The notes: a model not told the origin generated them from the letters alone. 54,510 nucleotides of DNA from JAITWN01 sp964581365 (GCA_964581365.1 CAZOOF010000006.1:1-54510); one strand, 5' to 3'. Counted from the stretch's first letter, positions 16,477-25,499 are shown. Made by a program: numbers and translations.

Positions 16477-16857
16477 ATGAGCGCGATCTTCCGCTGCTGG
16501 AAGTGCGGCGCCGAGCTCGCCGAGCTGCTCCTTCCTCTAGCGCGGCTTGCCGAGTGCGCGAGCTGCCGGGCCGAACTCCATGTCTGTCGCATGTGCGAGT
16601 TCTTCGATCCTGCCGCTGCCGGCCAGTGTCGAGAACCCATGGCCGAAAGGGTGCTCGACAAGCAGCGGGCGAATTTCTGCGAATGGTTCCGGATCGGCTC
16701 GCCCACGGGCGCCGCGGTCCCGGAGCAGGGCAGCGACGAGGCGCGCCGTCAGCTCGAATCCCTGTTCGGTATCGATGCCTGTGGCAGTGACGGCGGGGAT
16801 GATCGGAGCGCGGAGGATATTGCCCGCGAGCGACTGGAAGACCTCTTTCGCAGATAG
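16477..16857 (+). CDS. Small cysteine-rich zinc-ribbon protein
   Basis: 126 residues, no established function. The N-terminal half holds three Cys pairs: CWKC at about 7-10, CASC near 27-30 and CRMC near 37-40, followed by FFDP, a lone Cys in QCREP and another in NFCEWF. This pattern is consistent with a double zinc ribbon; I recall similar conserved hypothetical proteins in gammaproteobacteria, but cannot confirm it here. The C-terminal half is acidic (DGGDDRSAEDIARERLEDLF). AAGGA lies 11 bases before the ATG. It stands alone between fetA and the cytochrome c gene, which is transcribed toward it. Confidence 0.75.
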   Translation: MSAIFRCWKCGAELAELLLPLARLAECASCRAELHVCRMCEFFDPAAAGQCREPMAERVLDKQRANFCEWFRIGSPTGAAVPEQGSDEARRQLESLFGIDACGSDGGDDRSAEDIARERLEDLFRR

Positions 16858-16861
16858 AAAA

Positions 16862-16892
16862 GGCTGGACCCTCGGCTCCGGAGGGTCCAGCC
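16862..16892 (-). terminator. Hairpin between convergent genes
   Basis: A perfect 12-bp inverted repeat (16862-16873 with 16881-16892, loop of seven) lies between the zinc-ribbon and cytochrome c genes. On the minus strand it is followed by TTTT, so it fits best as the cytochrome gene's terminator. It may also stop plus-strand transcription, though no T run follows on that side. Confidence 0.7.
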
Positions 16893-16905
16893 CTGGCCTG
16901 CGTGG

Positions 16906-17244
16906 TCAGTGGGCCAGTGACAAAATGAAGTTCACCACTTTTTCGAGGTCCTCGTTCGTGAGGTTGGGGTGCGGCGACATCGGGATGCCGCCGGTGACAT
17001 CATTCCAGTTGCCGACCCCGCCATCCCTGATTTTCCCTATCAGCATTTCCTTGGCGCCCGGGTCGTCCTTGTAGCGCTGCGCGATATCGTTCCATGAGGG
17101 GCCGATCAGCTTGCTGTCGATGGTATGGCAGGTGCGACAGTCCCAGGTCGGCGGCGCAACCCAGTCGGGCATGGCGGCAGCTTGGGCTGACAGTGGCGCG
17201 ATGAGCATCGCGCAGATCAGGAACGGCTTGCGATCAATGGGCAT
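16906..17244 (-). CDS. Class I c-type cytochrome (c551/c552-like)
   Basis: Periplasmic mono-haem electron carrier of 112 residues. A signal peptide ends at AQA (about 22). The haem-binding CRTCH motif is at about 36-40 and the distal Met ligand lies in GGIPMSPHP near 89. The order and spacing match small class I cytochromes such as c551 and the c5/cL groups. GGGAGG sits seven bases before the ATG. It is divergent from the SCO/PCu(A)C pair, so the shared intergenic region (17245-17470) may coordinate cytochrome and copper-centre supply. Confidence 0.9.
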   Translation of the reverse strand: MPIDRKPFLICAMLIAPLSAQAAAMPDWVAPPTWDCRTCHTIDSKLIGPSWNDIAQRYKDDPGAKEMLIGKIRDGGVGNWNDVTGGIPMSPHPNLTNEDLEKVVNFILSLAH

Positions 17245-17275
17245 GGTTTTGCCTCCCGGATTTATTGTTGTTTGA

Positions 17276-17363
17276 ACGCGCGTCGTTTCGGCGCGCGTGA
17301 TTCAGTGTATGGCGCTGAATGCAGCGAAACACTGCGTCAAAGTGACGCGCGGCATTTCGCCGC
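17276..17363. promoter_or_regulatory. Cluster of four inverted repeats in a divergent intergenic region
   Basis: Within 90 bp lie four short inverted repeats: ACGCGCG/CGCGCGT (17276-17282 with 17292-17298), ATTCAG/CTGAAT (17300-17305 with 17315-17320), GCGTCA/TGACGC (17334-17339 with 17343-17348) and GCGGC/GCCGC (17349-17353 with 17359-17363). They sit between the divergent cytochrome c and SCO genes and may be operators. No known consensus was recognised. Confidence 0.35.
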
Positions 17364-17470
17364 TTTCATGCGGACTGGGCGAGCGCTAGCATGGGTCCGC
17401 CCGGGAGGGTGCTGTCGGCGCGCTGGATATGGCTCAGAACATTGCCGACTGATGCAAGAGAGGGTGAGAA

Positions 17471-18169
17471 TTGTCGAGCAGCATCGTTGGGCGGGCGGCG
17501 GTCGCCGCCGCCATCGCGATATTCCTGGGTACGCTCGGTGCGGCCGGCTATCGCATGTTCCTGCAGTTCCCGGCGCCATTGGCAGATGAGGTGCCGCTGC
17601 CCGGTGTCATGGTGTACGCATCCGCGCAACCGGTTCCTCCCTTCGCCCTGGTCGATGGGAGTGGGATGCCTTTTGTCGATAGCGACCTGCGTGGCCAGTG
17701 GACGATTGCCGCCGTCGGCTACACTCACTGTCCTGATTTCTGCCCCACCACTCTTGCCGACATGGCGCGTTTCTTCGGCCGTCCCGTCGTTGCGGGCCGA
17801 ACGCCGGACACGCGGTTCGCCTTCATCAGCGCCGATCCGTTTCGCGACACGCCCTGGCGTCTTTCGTCCTATGTCCGGTACTTCAGCGAGGACTTTCTTG
17901 CGCTCACGGGTGAACCGCGCGAACTCGACCGCCTGTTCGAGGGGCTGGGGATACCTCATGGCTATGGCGATCCCGACACCGGACGGGTTGTGGGCAGTCT
18001 GATGCACCCGCCCGCTGGCGACGATTACGTCGTCGATCATTATTCCGGCCTGCTGGTCATCGATCCGGCCGCGCGCCTGGTGGCATCCATTCTGCCGCCG
18101 TTCGATACGGAGCGGATGGACCAGGCCTATTCTGCAATCCGCAAGCTGCATGGGGAGGGTGTGAAATGA
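17471..18169 (+). CDS. SCO/SenC family copper chaperone
   Basis: Membrane-anchored periplasmic thioredoxin-fold protein that delivers copper to the CuA centre of cytochrome c oxidase. It has 232 residues: an N-terminal anchor at about 7-27, the copper-binding CPDFC (Cys87, Cys91) and the conserved histidine in VDHYSG (His190). All three ligands are present. The start is a TTG at 17471, preceded by AGGG at six bases; there is no ATG at the expected place. The 3' end overlaps the PCu(A)C gene by ATGA, giving a coupled copper-delivery pair. No oxidase genes are in the window. Confidence 0.9.
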   Translation: MSSSIVGRAAVAAAIAIFLGTLGAAGYRMFLQFPAPLADEVPLPGVMVYASAQPVPPFALVDGSGMPFVDSDLRGQWTIAAVGYTHCPDFCPTTLADMARFFGRPVVAGRTPDTRFAFISADPFRDTPWRLSSYVRYFSEDFLALTGEPRELDRLFEGLGIPHGYGDPDTGRVVGSLMHPPAGDDYVVDHYSGLLVIDPAARLVASILPPFDTERMDQAYSAIRKLHGEGVK

Positions 18170-18612
18170 AGAACGTTGCCGCTGTCCTGCTGTTCCTCGT
18201 CTCCGGCATTTCGTTGGCCGGTGACATCGTGGTCGAGGACGCCTGGATTCAGGACGCTCCACCGGCCGCCAAGGTAATGGCCGCGTACATGCGCATCGTC
18301 AACCGGTCTGACAGTGCGGTTACGGTCGAGGCCGTGAAGAGCGACCGGTTCGGTGCGGTCGACATTCATGCGACGGAAGTTCATCACGGCATGGCCGCCC
18401 ATATGTCCAAACGGAAGGTGCGCATCGGGCCCGGAGAGTCATTCATTTTCGAACCCGGTGGCCATCATCTGATGCTCCAGAAGGCGAAAGGTGCCGTTCG
18501 CGTCGGGGACACGGTTGCGTTCATGGTGTATTTCGACAATGGCTCCATCCTGGAGGCGGTCGCAGTCGTGCGGGGCCGCGACGCAGACATGACCGGAAGC
18601 GCCGCGAGATAG
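18166..18612 (+). CDS. PCu(A)C family periplasmic copper chaperone
   Basis: 148 residues with a signal peptide ending near residue 19 (GISLAG). The copper-site His/Met residues are in DIHATEVHHGM, AAHM and GGHHLML, in the order known for PCu(A)C proteins. These chaperones load Cu(I) onto SCO proteins or oxidase. Overlap with the preceding SCO gene (ATGA) supports a joint role in CuA maturation. The stop codon is 26 bp from the fetA-like remnant, and no terminator is visible. Confidence 0.92.
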   Translation: MKNVAAVLLFLVSGISLAGDIVVEDAWIQDAPPAAKVMAAYMRIVNRSDSAVTVEAVKSDRFGAVDIHATEVHHGMAAHMSKRKVRIGPGESFIFEPGGHHLMLQKAKGAVRVGDTVAFMVYFDNGSILEAVAVVRGRDADMTGSAAR

Positions 18613-18637
18613 TGCATCGGCGCCCGCGCGAGCCGAT

Positions 18638-19040
18638 TGCGCCGTGCTCCCGTCGGTAGCGCGCAAGCAGCGCTTCGACCCGCTGTCGCGATCCCTCGTC
18701 CAGGTTGGCGGTGGGTTCGTCGAGGAGGAGCACGCGCGGTTCCCGATCCAGGGCGCGCAGCAGCGCAAGCCGCTGACGTTCGCCGCTCGACAGCCGATCC
18801 ACCGGCCAGGCTTCAGCTTCCGCGGGCAGGCCCAGCGCCTCTGCAGCTGCCGCATCGAAACGCGTGAAATGAGCGCCGACCGTTGGTTCCCACCACAATG
18901 GATCGGCGGGCAGCAGTTGCACCGCTCGCCGCCACTCGGGCCCCGTGATTCCCTGCGCGGGAGTGTCTCCCAGGCGCATCTCGCCTTCATGAGGGTCCAG
19001 GTCCGCGATCGCCCGGAGTAGCCGAGTTTTAGCGGGTCCG
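18638..19040 (-). pseudogene. Truncated fetA-like ABC ATPase remnant
   Basis: The middle of a fetA gene: about 131 codons from KTRLLRAIADL to RYRREHG align with the intact fetA at 15868-16270 without any insertion or deletion, at about 85% protein identity by eye. It keeps the signature (LSSGERQRL) and Walker B (LLLDEPTANLDE). The Walker A glycines are gone (SSGPAKT instead of GPSGSGKT), as is everything before it, and so is the C-terminal switch-histidine region. The frame is open into flanking DNA on both sides, but those extensions are not ABC-like. The copy is not identical, so it is an old paralogue or a foreign copy that has lost both ends. Confidence 0.85.
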
Positions 19041-19190
19041 CTCGAGGCGCAGCAGTGATCGGGCAGGCGCCGCTCTCGCCCGTGGCTACGGTGAACTGCC
19101 GCGGTCCGGGATGATCTTGCTGCCCGGATATTGGGTTTCGAGGGCCGCTGCCGATATCCCGGACACAATCAATGGCCTTGCAGGTGCCTC

Positions 19191-20666
19191 ATGAACAAGC
19201 GGATTCTCTCCGGAATATCCCTGTTGCTCGCCGCCGGTGCGGTCGCCGTGCCCTATGGCATCGGGGGAATCGTCGAGCGTGAATTCATCGCCCAGCAACA
19301 GCAGCTCCAAGAAATCTACCGCCTGTCCCCGGAGATCTCCGTCACGCTGGAGAACTATCGTCGCGGGTGGTTTTCGTCCAGCGCCGACACGGTACTGACG
19401 CTCGATCTGCGCGCTTTGGGTTTGCGCGAGGCGATGAACGCGGCGGGCGCATTTTCCGGACTTCCAGACACCTTCCGCTTCGTCACCCATAACGACATCA
19501 GGCACGGGCCGCTGCTTCTGTCGCCGGAGCCGAGACTCGTGGCGGCGCGGGTCGAATCGAAGCTGGAGGCGCCCGAATCGCTGCGGAAGCTCGTTCCCGG
19601 GATTGCGGGGAACGAGCCACTGATGAGCGCTGTGACTCATGTTTCGCTGGCGGGATCCGCCGAAACCAACCTGATGACGCCAGCATGGCGCGGATCGCCT
19701 ATCGAGGGCCTTGTCGTCGATTGGCGGGGATTCCATGGCACGGCGCATGGCGCATGGTTCAGTATCGACGGCGAGTTTTCTGGCGAAGCGCCGCTGCTTG
19801 AAGTGCGCGCGGGCGATCATCGCTTCGCGATCGAGTCGATAAAGATGCGTTCGGAGAACCGCCTGGGTGAATACGGCCCGACAGGGACCATGCATGTCGA
19901 TGTCTCCCGCATCGAGGCGATGGTGGCGACACCGGGCGCGGCGCCGCAGAGCCATGCGATCGAGGATGTCAGCATGGCTACTGTGGTAGAGGTGGAAGAC
20001 GGTCTTCTTGCCGCTTCGCAGGATGTTCACGTGGCACAGGCACGTTTCGGCGAGTCTGCGCTGGGGCCCGCGGAGCTGCGGGTGAGCATATCGAATCTGG
20101 ACATGCCGGCGTATGCCGCCTTGATTGATGAGCTGAACCGTCTCGCCCGTGAGCACAGCGCCGGCCATGCGCCGGGGGCGGACGCGGTGGAGCGGATGCA
20201 GGAGTTGGTGCTGCAACTGCTGAAGCGATCTCCTGCATTCGAAATCAGCATGTCGCGTCTGGTGCTGCCCCAAGGCGAGGTCGCAGGGAAGTTGAGATTC
20301 GCTTACATCGACGCCGGCGGATTCTCGCTAGAAGAGCCGGCGGAATTGCTGATGGCGCTGCGGGTCGAGGGAGAGCTCTCGATACCTGCCGTGGTGTCGA
20401 CGCAGATCGCCTGCAATGTCGTCTCGCAGCAGCTTGAAGTTGCCGCCAGGGCTCAAGGCGTGGAGCCGCCCGCTGTGGAGACGGCGCAGCTCGAAGATAT
20501 CGCGCGCGACATGCTTGCCGAACTCGAGGGCGCCGGGACACTGGTGCGCGAGAATGACCGTCATCTGCTGCGCTTTCAGCTGGAGGGAGGACAGGGCAGC
20601 CTCAACGGAATGCCTCTGTTCACCATCGAAGATATTCTTGCCGCCGCCGCTGCGCGGGGCATGTGA
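19191..20666 (+). CDS. DUF945 (YdgA-like) family protein
   Basis: 491 residues, matching the length of YdgA/YihF relatives. The N-terminus is a signal anchor (KRILSGISLLLAAGAVAVPYGIGGIVE). Family features include ENYRRGWFSSSADTVL near 50, THNDIRHGPL near 100 and the C-terminal GSLNGMPLF. The cell role of DUF945 proteins is unknown; they are periplasm-facing inner-membrane proteins. Start ATG 19191 follows CAGGTG; an earlier in-frame codon at 19131 has no site. The gene begins 150 bp beyond the fetA remnant. Confidence 0.88.
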   Translation: MNKRILSGISLLLAAGAVAVPYGIGGIVEREFIAQQQQLQEIYRLSPEISVTLENYRRGWFSSSADTVLTLDLRALGLREAMNAAGAFSGLPDTFRFVTHNDIRHGPLLLSPEPRLVAARVESKLEAPESLRKLVPGIAGNEPLMSAVTHVSLAGSAETNLMTPAWRGSPIEGLVVDWRGFHGTAHGAWFSIDGEFSGEAPLLEVRAGDHRFAIESIKMRSENRLGEYGPTGTMHVDVSRIEAMVATPGAAPQSHAIEDVSMATVVEVEDGLLAASQDVHVAQARFGESALGPAELRVSISNLDMPAYAALIDELNRLAREHSAGHAPGADAVERMQELVLQLLKRSPAFEISMSRLVLPQGEVAGKLRFAYIDAGGFSLEEPAELLMALRVEGELSIPAVVSTQIACNVVSQQLEVAARAQGVEPPAVETAQLEDIARDMLAELEGAGTLVRENDRHLLRFQLEGGQGSLNGMPLFTIEDILAAAAARGM

Positions 20667-20770
20667 TCAGGACATCGCGCAGCGGATTGCGCCGGTTCCG
20701 GTGATGGTCCGGCATGCTACTATCTGACATCGTTTGGCAGCGAGGCGGTGACGCCGGGGGATGCGTGGAA

Positions 20771-21973
20771 ATGTTCAAGGCGGCGATGTGGGGACTGGTC
20801 GGGGGCATGTCGATTCTGCTTTCGTCCACGATCACTCTGGCGGGAATGCAGGAGGGCATGGATGCGCTGGGTCGGGGCGACTACGGAACGGCGCTGCATG
20901 AGTTTCGCGCTGCGGCGGAGGCGGGAGACGACGCCGCGGAGTACAACCTGGGCCTGATGCATGAAAAGGGCCTGGGCGTCGATCAGGACCATGACGCTGC
21001 CCTGCGCTGGTATCGTAGCGGGGCGCGGAAGGGTTACGCGCCATCCTGGTACTCGCTCGGTCTGATGTATCTGAACGGCCAAGGTGTGGAGGCGGATCCG
21101 GAAGAAGCGAAGGAACTGCTGCGCAAGGCGGCTGCTAAGGACTATGCCCCGGCGCAGTTCAGCCTCGGCCTGATGCATGAGCGCGACAAGGATTTCACCG
21201 GTGCGGGCAAGTGGTACCGCAAAGCGGCCGGGCAGAGATTTGCCCCTGCCATGATGAGGCTGGGGCTCATGGATCTGGCAGGCCTCGAGGACGAGCCGGA
21301 CAACCGTGAGCTGCTGCGTTCCTCCTATACCTGGCTGACACTCGCACTGCTGCACGGTCTGGATGCGCAGGGATTCACCGTCATCAACAGCGCGCGGGAA
21401 CGCCTGGTTCTGACCATGGACGCGCGCGAGATCATCGCGGCGGCTCGATCGGCGCGCAACTGGTTGCTCGAATCTCCTTCTGCGCGCGACATCGTCGCTG
21501 CCAACCCGCTGGCGCAGGGATGGCTGAATGAGGACGAGGTTGCAGCGCTGGGATCGTCGCCGGAAGTCGCTTTTCCCGACTATCTGACCCTCGACGGCGC
21601 TGACTTCAGCTTCGGCTTCGAGGCCGGCGAAGCGCAGGGAATGTACGTCATCACGCTTTCGGCCGGACGCAAACTTCCAGACGGGGCATTCATCGAGATC
21701 GGCTTCGAAAACCCGGCAGACGCGCGCGCGCCGATGCGGGTGACCCGCGCGCTCTCGCCGAAGGCTGGAAGCTTCCGCCTGGAATCACCCTGGGCTGGGG
21801 GGTTCGTCTGTCGGCCGTATCGTCTGGCGATGGCCGTCTATCAGGATGAATCCCGCGAGCGCATGCTCGGTGTGCTGCGCATCGTCGTCGTGTCCCGAGT
21901 CGATGCCAGCAAGGTCGGTTCGGCCGAGGAGTTGCTGCAGAAGATGAAAGCCCAGGGCCATGCCTGCCGCTGA
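20771..21973 (+). CDS. SEL1-repeat (TPR-like) exported protein
   Basis: 400 residues. After a hydrophobic export signal (LVGGMSILLSSTITLAG, about 8-24) come four SEL1-like helical repeats at about 30-170 (AEYNLGLMHEKGLGV, SWYSLGLMYLNGQGV, AQFSLGLMHERD, AMMRLGLMDLAG). These act as protein-binding scaffolds. The C-terminal 200 residues (FSFGFEAGEAQGMYVITLS and following) form a beta-rich domain I do not recognise. The start ATG at 20771 is eight bases after a GGGGGA run; a GTG at 20765 is the alternative. The partner is unknown. Confidence 0.82.
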   Translation: MFKAAMWGLVGGMSILLSSTITLAGMQEGMDALGRGDYGTALHEFRAAAEAGDDAAEYNLGLMHEKGLGVDQDHDAALRWYRSGARKGYAPSWYSLGLMYLNGQGVEADPEEAKELLRKAAAKDYAPAQFSLGLMHERDKDFTGAGKWYRKAAGQRFAPAMMRLGLMDLAGLEDEPDNRELLRSSYTWLTLALLHGLDAQGFTVINSARERLVLTMDAREIIAAARSARNWLLESPSARDIVAANPLAQGWLNEDEVAALGSSPEVAFPDYLTLDGADFSFGFEAGEAQGMYVITLSAGRKLPDGAFIEIGFENPADARAPMRVTRALSPKAGSFRLESPWAGGFVCRPYRLAMAVYQDESRERMLGVLRIVVVSRVDASKVGSAEELLQKMKAQGHACR

Positions 21974-22069
21974 CGGCAGGCGGGCACCCGGGCTGCCATC
22001 GCGACGATGTCGTGCTGAGCGCTCCGCGGAGCGGCACGCCGCTCCCGGTCCACATCACCGGCATGGGGA

Positions 22070-24886
22070 TCATGCGCGGGCTTTGCGGCGACGGTGGAAC
22101 AGCTTGCGCAGTTCGCTGAGCCAGAGCACCGAGCTGGCAACCGCCACGCACATCAGCCAGTCCTGAACATCGAGGGCTGAGGTGGAGAAGGCAGCCTGCA
22201 GGACGGGGGTGTGCACGACCGCCACCTGCAATGCCACCGACAGGGCGATCGCTGCCCACAGCCAGCGATTGGAGAAGAGGCCGGCGAACGCGCTCGCTCC
22301 GTCGGAGCGAGCGGTGAGGACGGTGAACAGCGAAAAGAACACCAGAGTGGTGAAGGCCATCGTTTGCGCATGACGCAGATCACCGTCTCCCGGAATGAAT
22401 CCTCCTGGAAGCGCAAGATCCACCATCAGCAGGGTGCCGGTGGCCATTATGATGCCGACGAACAGGATGCTGCCCCACATTTGACGCGTGATCACGCCTT
22501 CATCTCGCGGGCGGGGTGGCTGCATCATGGTGTCGGGATCCGCGGGATCCACGCCGAGAGCGAGCGCCGGTGCGCCATCGGTGACCATGTTGATCCATAG
22601 CAACTGGGTGGCGAGCAGCGGCAGCAGGAGTGTCCCATCTCCGCCGGCGGCGGCAAGGCCGATCGCATCGGCCAGCAGTACGCCGAAGAACATGGTCAGC
22701 ACCTCTCCCATGTTGGATGAAAGCAGGTAGCGCAGGAACTTCCTGATATTGGCGAATATCGACCGGCCTTCCTCGACGGCGGCGACGATGGTTGCGAAGT
22801 TGTCATCGGAGAGAACGATGTCTGCAGCCTCTCGCGACACATCGGTGCCGGTGATGCCCATGGCGATGCCGATATCGGCGGCGCGCAGCGCCGGCGCATC
22901 ATTGACACCATCCCCGGTCATGGCGACGATCTCGCCATCCTTCTGTAGCGCGCGTACGATGCGCAGCTTGTGTTCGGGATTCACGCGCGCGAATACTGAA
23001 ATTCCGCTGAGTGCCTTGCGCAGCTCCTCATCGGACATGCGCTCGATTTCGGCTCCCGTAACGACGCGCCTGTCGTCGCTGATGCCGAGTTCCATGCCAA
23101 TGATGGTGGCGGTGACCGGATGATCTCCGGTGATCATGAGCGGGCGGACACCGGCTGCCCGGGCGCGTGCCGCCGCCTCTTTCGCCTCTGCCCGCGGCGG
23201 GTCGATCATGCCGATGAGGCCGGCGAAGACGAGATCGGTTTCCACCGCTTCACCGTGATTGTGCTGATCCGCTGATCTGTCGTCGGTGATCGGGATCAGG
23301 CGCGCCGCAACCCCAAGCGTGCGCAGCGCCTCACCAGCGAGCGCCTCGTTGATCGCCGCTATTTCTGCGCGGCGCGTCTCGTCGAGCGGACGCAGATCAT
23401 TGCCCACCAGCTCCCGGCTGCAGCGGGCGAGCAGCACATCGGGCGCACCCTTGGTGAAGACGATGTGGTGGCGGCTGCGTTCGGCATCGGTATGGATCGT
23501 CGACATCAGTTTGCGTTCGGAGGAGAAGGGGATTTCTCCGATTCGCGCAAAGCGACGGTCTAGCTCCGCGGGGTCGAGTCCGATCTTGCGGGCGGCGACC
23601 AGCAAAGCGCCCTCGGTGGGATCGCCATGGACCATCCAGCGTCCCTCATGCTGCTGCAGCCGGGCGTTGGTGGCGCGATCGCCGACGGTCAGAGCCCGCT
23701 CGAGTTCACTGCGCAGGGCCTGGTCGATGGCAATCGGTTCACCGCTGATGCGGTGTGCATGGACCTCGCCACGAGGCTCGTAGCCATTGCCGGTAAGATT
23801 TACCCGACCGCTTGCGGTCACGACCGAACGCACCGCCATCTCGTTTCTGGTCAGCGTGCCGGTCTTGTCGGAGGCGATGACGGTGGCAGAGCCGAGCGTT
23901 TCTACCGCGGCGAGGTGCCGCACCAGGGCCTTGCGCCTGGCCATCCGCTGTACGCCGAGGGCAAGGACCGCGGTCACTACGGCCGGCAGGCCCTCCGGCA
24001 CGGCGGCGACGGCCAGCGCTACGCCCAGGATCATGACGTCGAATATCGCCGGCAAACCGCTGACCTCACCCACGGTCAGAATGACGGCGATGATCACGAC
24101 CGCTATCCCGATCACGAGGGAGCCGAGGATTCGGCCGGTGCGCGCCAGTTCGATTTGCAGGGGCGTTTCCTCGGCCGCCGTGCGATCGAGCATGCCGGCG
24201 ATGAGCCCCATCTGGGTGTTCATACCGGTTGCCGTTACCACGGCGCGGCCATGACCGTAGGTTACGGAAGTGCCGCTGAAGATCATGTTCTGCCGGTCGC
24301 CCACCGCCACTTCCTGCATGACCGGCTCGGGGTCCTTGGATTCCGGCTGGCTTTCGCCGGTGAGCGAAGCTTCCGATGTCTGCAGGGAAGCTGATGCCAC
24401 CACCCGGGCGTCGGCCGGGACGGTGTCTCCTTCCTCGACCAGGATGACGTCTCCCGGAACCAGCCGGGCGGCCTCGATGCGCTGCTGCCTTCCGTCCCGG
24501 ATGACCTTTGCCTGGGCCGCGGACATGCGGCGCAGGGCAATGATCGCCTGCTCGGCACGCTCCTGCTGGACATGGCCAAGAATGGCGTTCAGGGTGACCA
24601 CGGACAGTATGGCGAGCGCCTCGTAGGGCAGGCCTGTCGCGCCCTCGAACAGCCAGATGCACACCGATACCGCGGTCGCGGCCAGGAGCAGGATGACGAG
24701 AGGATCACGGAGCTGCATGAGGAATCGCTTCCAGCGGGGAAGCGGGCGAGCCGTCTCGAGTTCGTTCGGCCCACAGCGCTCCAGGCGGGCACGTGACTCG
24801 TCATCGCTTAGCCCCTGCCGCAGGTCGGTCGCGAGCTCCCGGGCCAGCGCGTCGATGGTCAGGCGGTAAGGCGGCAGCTTGGTCAT
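22070..24886 (-). CDS. Cation-transporting P-type ATPase, Ca2+ (IIA) type
   Basis: Inner-membrane pump of 938 residues. It has the actuator TGES (Thr176), the phosphorylated Asp340 (DKTGTLT), the hinge GDGVNDAP, and an N-terminal cation-ATPase domain. Ion-site motifs match the SERCA/PMR1 group: PEGLP in M4, SSNMGE in M5 and NMVTDGAPALALG in M6. The M8 site-I glutamate of SERCA appears replaced by Ser (TTLVFFSLF), as expected for a pump that moves one Ca2+ per cycle. Start: ATG 24886, with GGAAA upstream; the earlier in-frame codon at 24916 lacks a site. It lies alone, divergent from the DUF4870 gene. Confidence 0.93.
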   Translation of the reverse strand: MTKLPPYRLTIDALARELATDLRQGLSDDESRARLERCGPNELETARPLPRWKRFLMQLRDPLVILLLAATAVSVCIWLFEGATGLPYEALAILSVVTLNAILGHVQQERAEQAIIALRRMSAAQAKVIRDGRQQRIEAARLVPGDVILVEEGDTVPADARVVASASLQTSEASLTGESQPESKDPEPVMQEVAVGDRQNMIFSGTSVTYGHGRAVVTATGMNTQMGLIAGMLDRTAAEETPLQIELARTGRILGSLVIGIAVVIIAVILTVGEVSGLPAIFDVMILGVALAVAAVPEGLPAVVTAVLALGVQRMARRKALVRHLAAVETLGSATVIASDKTGTLTRNEMAVRSVVTASGRVNLTGNGYEPRGEVHAHRISGEPIAIDQALRSELERALTVGDRATNARLQQHEGRWMVHGDPTEGALLVAARKIGLDPAELDRRFARIGEIPFSSERKLMSTIHTDAERSRHHIVFTKGAPDVLLARCSRELVGNDLRPLDETRRAEIAAINEALAGEALRTLGVAARLIPITDDRSADQHNHGEAVETDLVFAGLIGMIDPPRAEAKEAAARARAAGVRPLMITGDHPVTATIIGMELGISDDRRVVTGAEIERMSDEELRKALSGISVFARVNPEHKLRIVRALQKDGEIVAMTGDGVNDAPALRAADIGIAMGITGTDVSREAADIVLSDDNFATIVAAVEEGRSIFANIRKFLRYLLSSNMGEVLTMFFGVLLADAIGLAAAGGDGTLLLPLLATQLLWINMVTDGAPALALGVDPADPDTMMQPPRPRDEGVITRQMWGSILFVGIIMATGTLLMVDLALPGGFIPGDGDLRHAQTMAFTTLVFFSLFTVLTARSDGASAFAGLFSNRWLWAAIALSVALQVAVVHTPVLQAAFSTSALDVQDWLMCVAVASSVLWLSELRKLFHRRRKARA

Positions 24887-25019
24887 CGGTTTCCAGCGCA
24901 AAGTCGACAGCGCCACATGCTAACCGCGGTCGCAGCGTTCTGTCTTGCGCGGGGAAGGTCGCGACCCAAATCTTTCGGTGCGCCCGGCCCCGGAACGGCT
25001 TAAGCTTTCAGGCATGAAT

Positions 25020-25421
25020 ATGGTCGAACAGGATTCCCGGCGGAGCGGGGCAACCGATGGCCAGGTGCTGGTGACCTGGCTGGTTTATGGCCTGCATGCG
25101 GTAAGCGCTCTGGGTGGTGTCCTGTCACCGGCGCTGGTGGTAACGGCCTTCCTGACCGGGTGGCCGTCGATCGTGGCAGTGATTCTCAATTACGTGCGCC
25201 GCGCGGATGTGCGCGGCACCTGGCTCGACTCCCATTTTCGCTGGCAGATCCGGACCTTCTGGTTCGCCCTGCTGTGGGTGGGCGTGGCGCTGCTGCTGGC
25301 AGCGACCCTCATCGGCATACCTCTCGCGCTCGTGCTAGCCTGGGCGATCGGGCTTTGGGTGCTTTACCGTATCGTTCGGGGCATCATACGTTTGCTCGAT
25401 GAACGGCCGATGCCGATCTGA
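25020..25421 (+). CDS. DUF4870-like small membrane protein
   Basis: 133 residues with three hydrophobic segments (about 18-40, 48-65 and 78-115). The segment ILNYVRRADVRGTWLDSHF, followed by RWQIRTFWF, is characteristic of a gammaproteobacterial DUF4870-like family. No biochemical role is known. An ATG at 25014 is also in frame, but CAGG lies seven bases before 25020 and only one base before 25014. The gene is divergent from the P-type ATPase. Confidence 0.82.
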   Translation: MVEQDSRRSGATDGQVLVTWLVYGLHAVSALGGVLSPALVVTAFLTGWPSIVAVILNYVRRADVRGTWLDSHFRWQIRTFWFALLWVGVALLLAATLIGIPLALVLAWAIGLWVLYRIVRGIIRLLDERPMPI

Positions 25422-25499
25422 CACCAATCTTCCCCTGTAGATATTTCCATTGCCGCCGCTAAAACTGGTTCACCAGGATTGCGGAGCGCCGACGTGAAC

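Noticed and set aside
16363..18637. Mobile element between the two fetA copies
   Set aside because: No transposase, recombinase or terminal inverted repeat was found; the direct repeats are diverged gene copies, so only a passive recombination scar is proposed.
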